A stretch of 64,000 bases of DNA from Apostichopus japonicus. Taxonomy: Eukaryota; Echinodermata; Holothuroidea; Aspidochirotida; Stichopodidae. The stretch is from assembly GCF_037975245.1 (NCBI RefSeq), contig NC_092561.1, positions 5,692,001 through 5,756,000 on the forward strand. The letters are read 5' to 3'. Below the pieces are notes generated by a model that saw only the letters and a list, made by a program, of their open reading frames with translations, searched no databases and was not told the DNA's origin. The number at the start of each line of letters is the position of its first letter. Position 1 is the stretch's first letter. Shown one piece after another: positions 59,640-64,000 of this stretch. Position numbers and translations under genes: made by a program.

Positions 59640-60055
59640 AGGTATAACCTATTCGTTATTGTTCCATTTTATAACCTGTGTAACCAAGGAGCGTAATTTT
59701 AATTTTCAAATGCATTTTAACTAGAATTTGTGTCGGAATAGTAAATCTTGCTGCTTGACTGTATTGGTGAACCAATCAATAATGCTTTCTCTTAATATTA
59801 TGCACAATACTGAACTTGACTTTAACCTATTCGTACGTAAGTTCCATTAAGCATTAATAAATCACCTCTCTTACGAGCTATAGCCTAATTTTGATTTTCG
59901 ATGCATTTAAACTAAAATGTGCCTAGTATAAAGCTTGCTGTGGAGAAATAGTAAATCTTGCTGTTTGACTGTATTAGTGGACCAATCAATAATGCTTTCT
60001 CTGAAAAACCTGCACAATTACTGAATTCCATGAACTTGATTTTAGCTTAGTTGTT
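59640..60055. repeat. Diverged tandem duplication, about 210-bp offset
   Basis: The blocks agtaaatcttgctg(c/t)ttgact and accaatcaataatgctttct occur at 59740 and 59950, preceded in both cases by taacctattcgt...ttccatt. Confidence 0.85.
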
Positions 60056-61794
60056 ATACTGTACTGTCATTATAATTGGAGGATGCTGTTAGGCAGAAGT
60101 TTAGCCTAAGTTATATATTTATGGTTCTTGAGAAAATGAACAAAATGAGTACAGTAATGTTTCTACAGCTGCTGATTTAGTTTGCATTTGTTGACTTTAC
60201 TCACCATACAATACAGTATGCTAAATATCTGGAAGGCTCTTTCAAGGCTATATTGATGGGAAGATATCCGCTCCTTGGTGCAGGCCTTAATGTTAACTTT
60301 AATCCATTGTTTTTATTAAATTCTTATCACTCTTGATCTAAAACATTTATGTTTGAAATTTCATATTTAACAACGGAACACCCTTGAACAATGTACATTC
60401 AACAGCAGTTAGTACTGTTTGACTTGACAAATGTTCTACTATATACCAGCTGTATATTGAATTGTAAATATAATGCAAAGTCTTAATATGTTTTTTCCCA
60501 TTGAGTATTGTGCATCTGAGGAACTGATATAATGTTCAGTTGAGCATAGACTACATATTCCAGTCACTTTTATTGATGAACCACTGAGCTGTTGAGACAG
60601 TCATTTCTCAATTTAAAGTAAAAGTGTTAAACTAGAAATTTATGCAACCTGGACTATGTAATATCAGTGTTATAATCTTATAACAGCTCTCTACAGCATA
60701 TCAAAGTGAATTTTGTGCCTGCATTTTTGTCCTAAGTGAAGGTATTAAGCTGCTTTATAATCATATTGGCTTTTTTAAAATAAAAGTTGATACTGTAATT
60801 GCTATGAAAAGCCCACACCTGTGTAGGGTCATATTCACAGCTAATACCAGACATGAAAATTATTTCATATGACAAACAAATATTAAGACGGACAATATTT
60901 TAAATTGTCCTCATTACTTTAAAACGAAATTTTCTACATCAAATAAATATAGAAATTTGAGCAAAAAGTCTTGTAACAATTGTTACTTGAGTATTCTACT
61001 TAAATATCCGCAAATTGAAGGAACATTTTGACAATATATGAGACAAATAACTGTTATTGAAAGCTAGGACAAAAAATTAAAATAATTATTTCAAATCTAA
61101 ATTCTCTATATGCAGTTTTAATTTTAACTAAATAACATACCAAAACCTCACAAACAAATATTTCAAATTTGTAATCTTGCCAATCACCTCTCCTGTGTTG
61201 TGGATGACATTATCTTAATGCGCCAATTGTTGTTTGGTTTTTTGCTGCATGACCACAAAAAAAAAGAAAAAAAAAGCAGAACTTGACACAATAATGGGGC
61301 TGAGAAATGAATTAGATTTCCGTGTTTGAAAAGGACACAGCTGATTAACAGAGACTGTAGATCAATTGTTTATTTCCATAATACTTAAAGTGTCATAGCT
61401 TATCTCAAAGGAAATCTATATTTATGTCTATAGCTCTGGGTACTATATACAAATGCTTTTGTCAATTGAAATGATGAGCAACTGACTTAAAAGCTGAAAA
61501 TGAGTTTTATTGACTTTTTTTCTAATTGTGATCTTTGATGATTTTGAAAGGTTTTTTTTTCTAATAAAATTTTTTTTTCCTTTAGAAATATTTAAAAACA
61601 CAAAGCTGTATTAATGATTTAGATGTATAGATGTAGACAAAAAAGAAGAAATTATAAAGAATATTTATGATATGAAATAATTTGGTGGATTGAGGCTGGT
61701 GGATGGTGATCATTTAAAAGTTTTGATGATATATATATGTCATTTGCATAAACATGAGTACATGGTTAAAGGTCTGCTGTATTATGACCCAAAC

Positions 61795-62107
61795 TATAGC
61801 ACGCTATCATGGAAAAGTTTCCTCAGATGACGTAATCGACCTGCCTTGGTCGTAAAATGACCTCTTTTTACCAATTAGTCTGCAACGCCTGCCATATATT
61901 TTTTCTTTGAATGAGGGTCTTTTTGTGAACGCTCATATATGATTAACTACACTGTAATCATGAACATATTTCCACACAGTGTTTACACAGAGAGCCTAAT
62001 GGTGTTAAGAAGCTATGCAGGCTAGTTGTTGAGCCCAGATGTCGATTTACGACCCGTGGCAGGTCGATTACGTAATCGCAAAACTTTCCTAACTATAGCG
62101 TGCTGTA
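61795..62107. mobile_element. MITE with about 75-bp diverged inverted repeats
   Basis: The left end tatagcacgctat...acgtaatcgacctgcc is mirrored by ggcaggtcgattacgtaatc...atagcgtgctgta at the right. The terminal TA on both sides fits a TA target duplication. The element is 313 bp and noncoding. Confidence 0.8.
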
Positions 62108-64000
62108 AATTGGAGCCAATAGAGCAGATCTTTAAGTTTTCAAGCTATCTCTCTCTCTCTCTAGCTCCCAGTCTATACATTTGAATGGATAATTTCAACT
62201 TGTGCCGATTCACATTTTGGAATTCACATTTTGAAGTTGTCATGATCTGTACGTCTGTCATTCAAGATACAGGTTGGAATTTAAGCCTCCGTAGTCTTCC
62301 GAGCCTCTGGGCACAAAAACTGTTGCTTTGAAGTTTGAACTGACACATAAAATATTATTTTTTTTCTGAACTACTTTCTAGAAATTAGGAATATCATCTA
62401 CTACGCCCGTATCATAATCTGCTACTCACGGTTGCCTGATTTGATATCGATAAATGTTAGAGGCATTTTGAGAGGATGCATCCGATGTTTAACTCATCTT
62501 AGGGAACAGAAGTTATCATCTACTTAAAAATATATATAAATTGAACCTTCTATATTAATCATGATAATATTTGAATGTGTGAAAACTACCAACCGAAAAC
62601 ATATCTAGAAAAAGTGGTAAAATTAAGATATATATATGGTACAGCTACACTGTACTGCAATTGACATGCTTTAGCCCCTCGGAAGAAAGTACATTTTTAT
62701 CTTTTCATATATTTACCTTTGAAAGTTTATTGCAATAAGTAGTGTGAATAAATTAGCGATCACTATCTTTAGTTCTTGCTTATTTTTAAAGCTATTACCA
62801 TTTTGGAACAAATTATTTACAACTTAAGCTTTAGAACATGCTGTTCAGGTAGGAAATACTAGGGTACCCTGTCAACAGTTTGGGATGGGCAGATGTGTGG
62901 AAAGCTATTGCAACAGGCTCCATATTGGCGGTTGTGTGGACAGCCATGGCAACAGGCTCAGTTTCACCCAGACTGTAAGATATAGGGTAGGCAGGTAATT
63001 GGCTTTATAAACAAAAATTTCCCCAAAATTTGGAGCAGAAATAGATGCCCCTTATAAGAAATATGGTACCTTCTTTCCCCTCCCCCCCACCCCCAACTTC
63101 CCACACACTCATGCAAATCAATATTTCTTTGTACCCATTTTATAAAGTATGTAATTAGCAATAACTCCATCTCCAACCCCTCCCCTTCTCCCATTGCCTA
63201 CCCAGAGTCTTTTGAAAAGTAGAGTCTAAAGGACCCAGATGGGGGTGTGAAATATTCACATGTTTGGGCATTGAACTGTTTGGTATGTTGCTTCCAAGTA
63301 TGTCCTCATTTAATAAACCCCCGTTACCCCAGATAATGATGTAATTATGATAGAGAAATTTCAACACACAATTAAGTAGATTTCCATAATTGCAACTCCA
63401 GCAATCTTTATCTTCTTTAATTTTACAAAAGTAACCTCTTGTTATCCAAAGAAAACAATAAATTGCCAAATTGATTCCAACATGAAAAGAAAAACAAAAC
63501 AGTTTATTTCTTTTCAGATATCATTAAAAGTACTCAATTTGTAATCATTTCACAAATATTGTTGTCCAGAAAGGTAGTATGACATTCAAGCCTGCCTAGA
63601 AAAACAGTGCTCCTCAAATTCACTTCAGCATCAATAATTTGTTACTCGATAGCATATATACTACCCCAAGTACTGCAATTAGGATTCATCCTTGAGCGCA
63701 CATAATTAATTGACCAGCCACCATATGATTGTAAACACAAGTGCTCTAACAGCCAGCACTACTTTCCTGTGTGAAGACAAATTTGGCTTGACCACTGAAA
63801 TAATACACTGTTTGTTTAATCATAAAGTTGTTCAGAAGAGCATCTAGTATGGCTATCATAACGAACTTCGGTAGATATTCAATCTCCCCTGTTTTTGGCC
63901 AAAACAGGGGACTGGCCATATAAACCTCCACTGAGAGTACCGTATTCTCTGCTCTCGTATTAAAGTGCTAATTTGTCTTTCATATGTTCGTGACTCATGT

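Larger units (their letters stand above)
38385..64000 (+). other. Probable first intron of the KCNQ1-like gene (no further exon found)
   Basis: The 25.6 kb after the donor at 38385 contain no stretch resembling KCNQ S1-S6 on the plus strand and no convincing exon of another gene. They hold MITEs (41.9, 45.7, 50.1, 57.6 and 61.8 kb), minisatellites (50.4, 53.6 and 55.6 kb) and local duplications (56.8 and 59.6 kb), listed separately. The rest is AT-rich unique-looking DNA. That it is one intron is inference from the missing next exon; a small nested gene could be overlooked. Confidence 0.55.

Overview
The window is AT-rich nuclear DNA of an animal. Genes are split by GT-AG introns. Intergenic DNA is full of poly-G/C runs, TA microsatellites, minisatellites, MITEs and relics of LINEs, Penelope-like elements and SINEs. 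I read it as an invertebrate deuterostome, most likely an echinoderm (sea cucumber or relative). That rests on gene content (a KCNQ1-type channel, a cAMP-receptor-like GPCR of a kind vertebrates lack or have strongly diverged, a hillarin/KY-type transglutaminase) and on repeat style. The phylum is inference; no species can be fixed by eye.

Layout. (1) 1-7.8 kb: no gene recognised; two degenerate tandem duplications, a SINE 3' tail and low-complexity DNA. (2) 7.87-14.15 kb, minus strand: eight exons that splice in frame into a seven-transmembrane receptor of 298 residues, related to the Dictyostelium cAMP receptors (Dicty_CAR, class E). The last exon or exons were not found. (3) 15-18.2 kb: a tRNA-derived SINE, TA-rich satellites, a truncated Penelope-like element with GIY-YIG domain and a repeated terminal sequence, and the zinc-finger tail of a LINE. 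(4) 19.34-20.43 kb, minus: an uninterrupted 363-residue ORF for a disordered protein with an N-myristoylation signal and a Lys/Ser-rich segment. (5) 20.4-26.2 kb: repeats and a LINE 3' end. (6) 26.29-31.44 kb, minus: a complete four-exon gene for an 825-residue kyphoscoliosis-peptidase/hillarin-like protein with Cys-His-Asp triad and an MGC acylation signal. A second Penelope relic sits in its second intron. (7) 31.4-38 kb: intergenic, with one hAT-type MITE. (8) 37.975-38.384 kb, plus: the first coding exon of a KCNQ1-like potassium channel, ending inside S1. (9) 38.385-64 kb: no further exon found; this is probably the first intron, and it carries several well-bounded MITEs and large minisatellite arrays.

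The KY-like gene and the KCNQ gene are divergent, about 6.5 kb apart. The myristoylated ORF follows the KY-like gene on the same strand. No operon-like or defence-like system was found. The most informative items are the spliced class-E-like receptor, the acylated KY-type protein beside a second acylated protein, and a set of MITEs with intact termini and target-site duplications.
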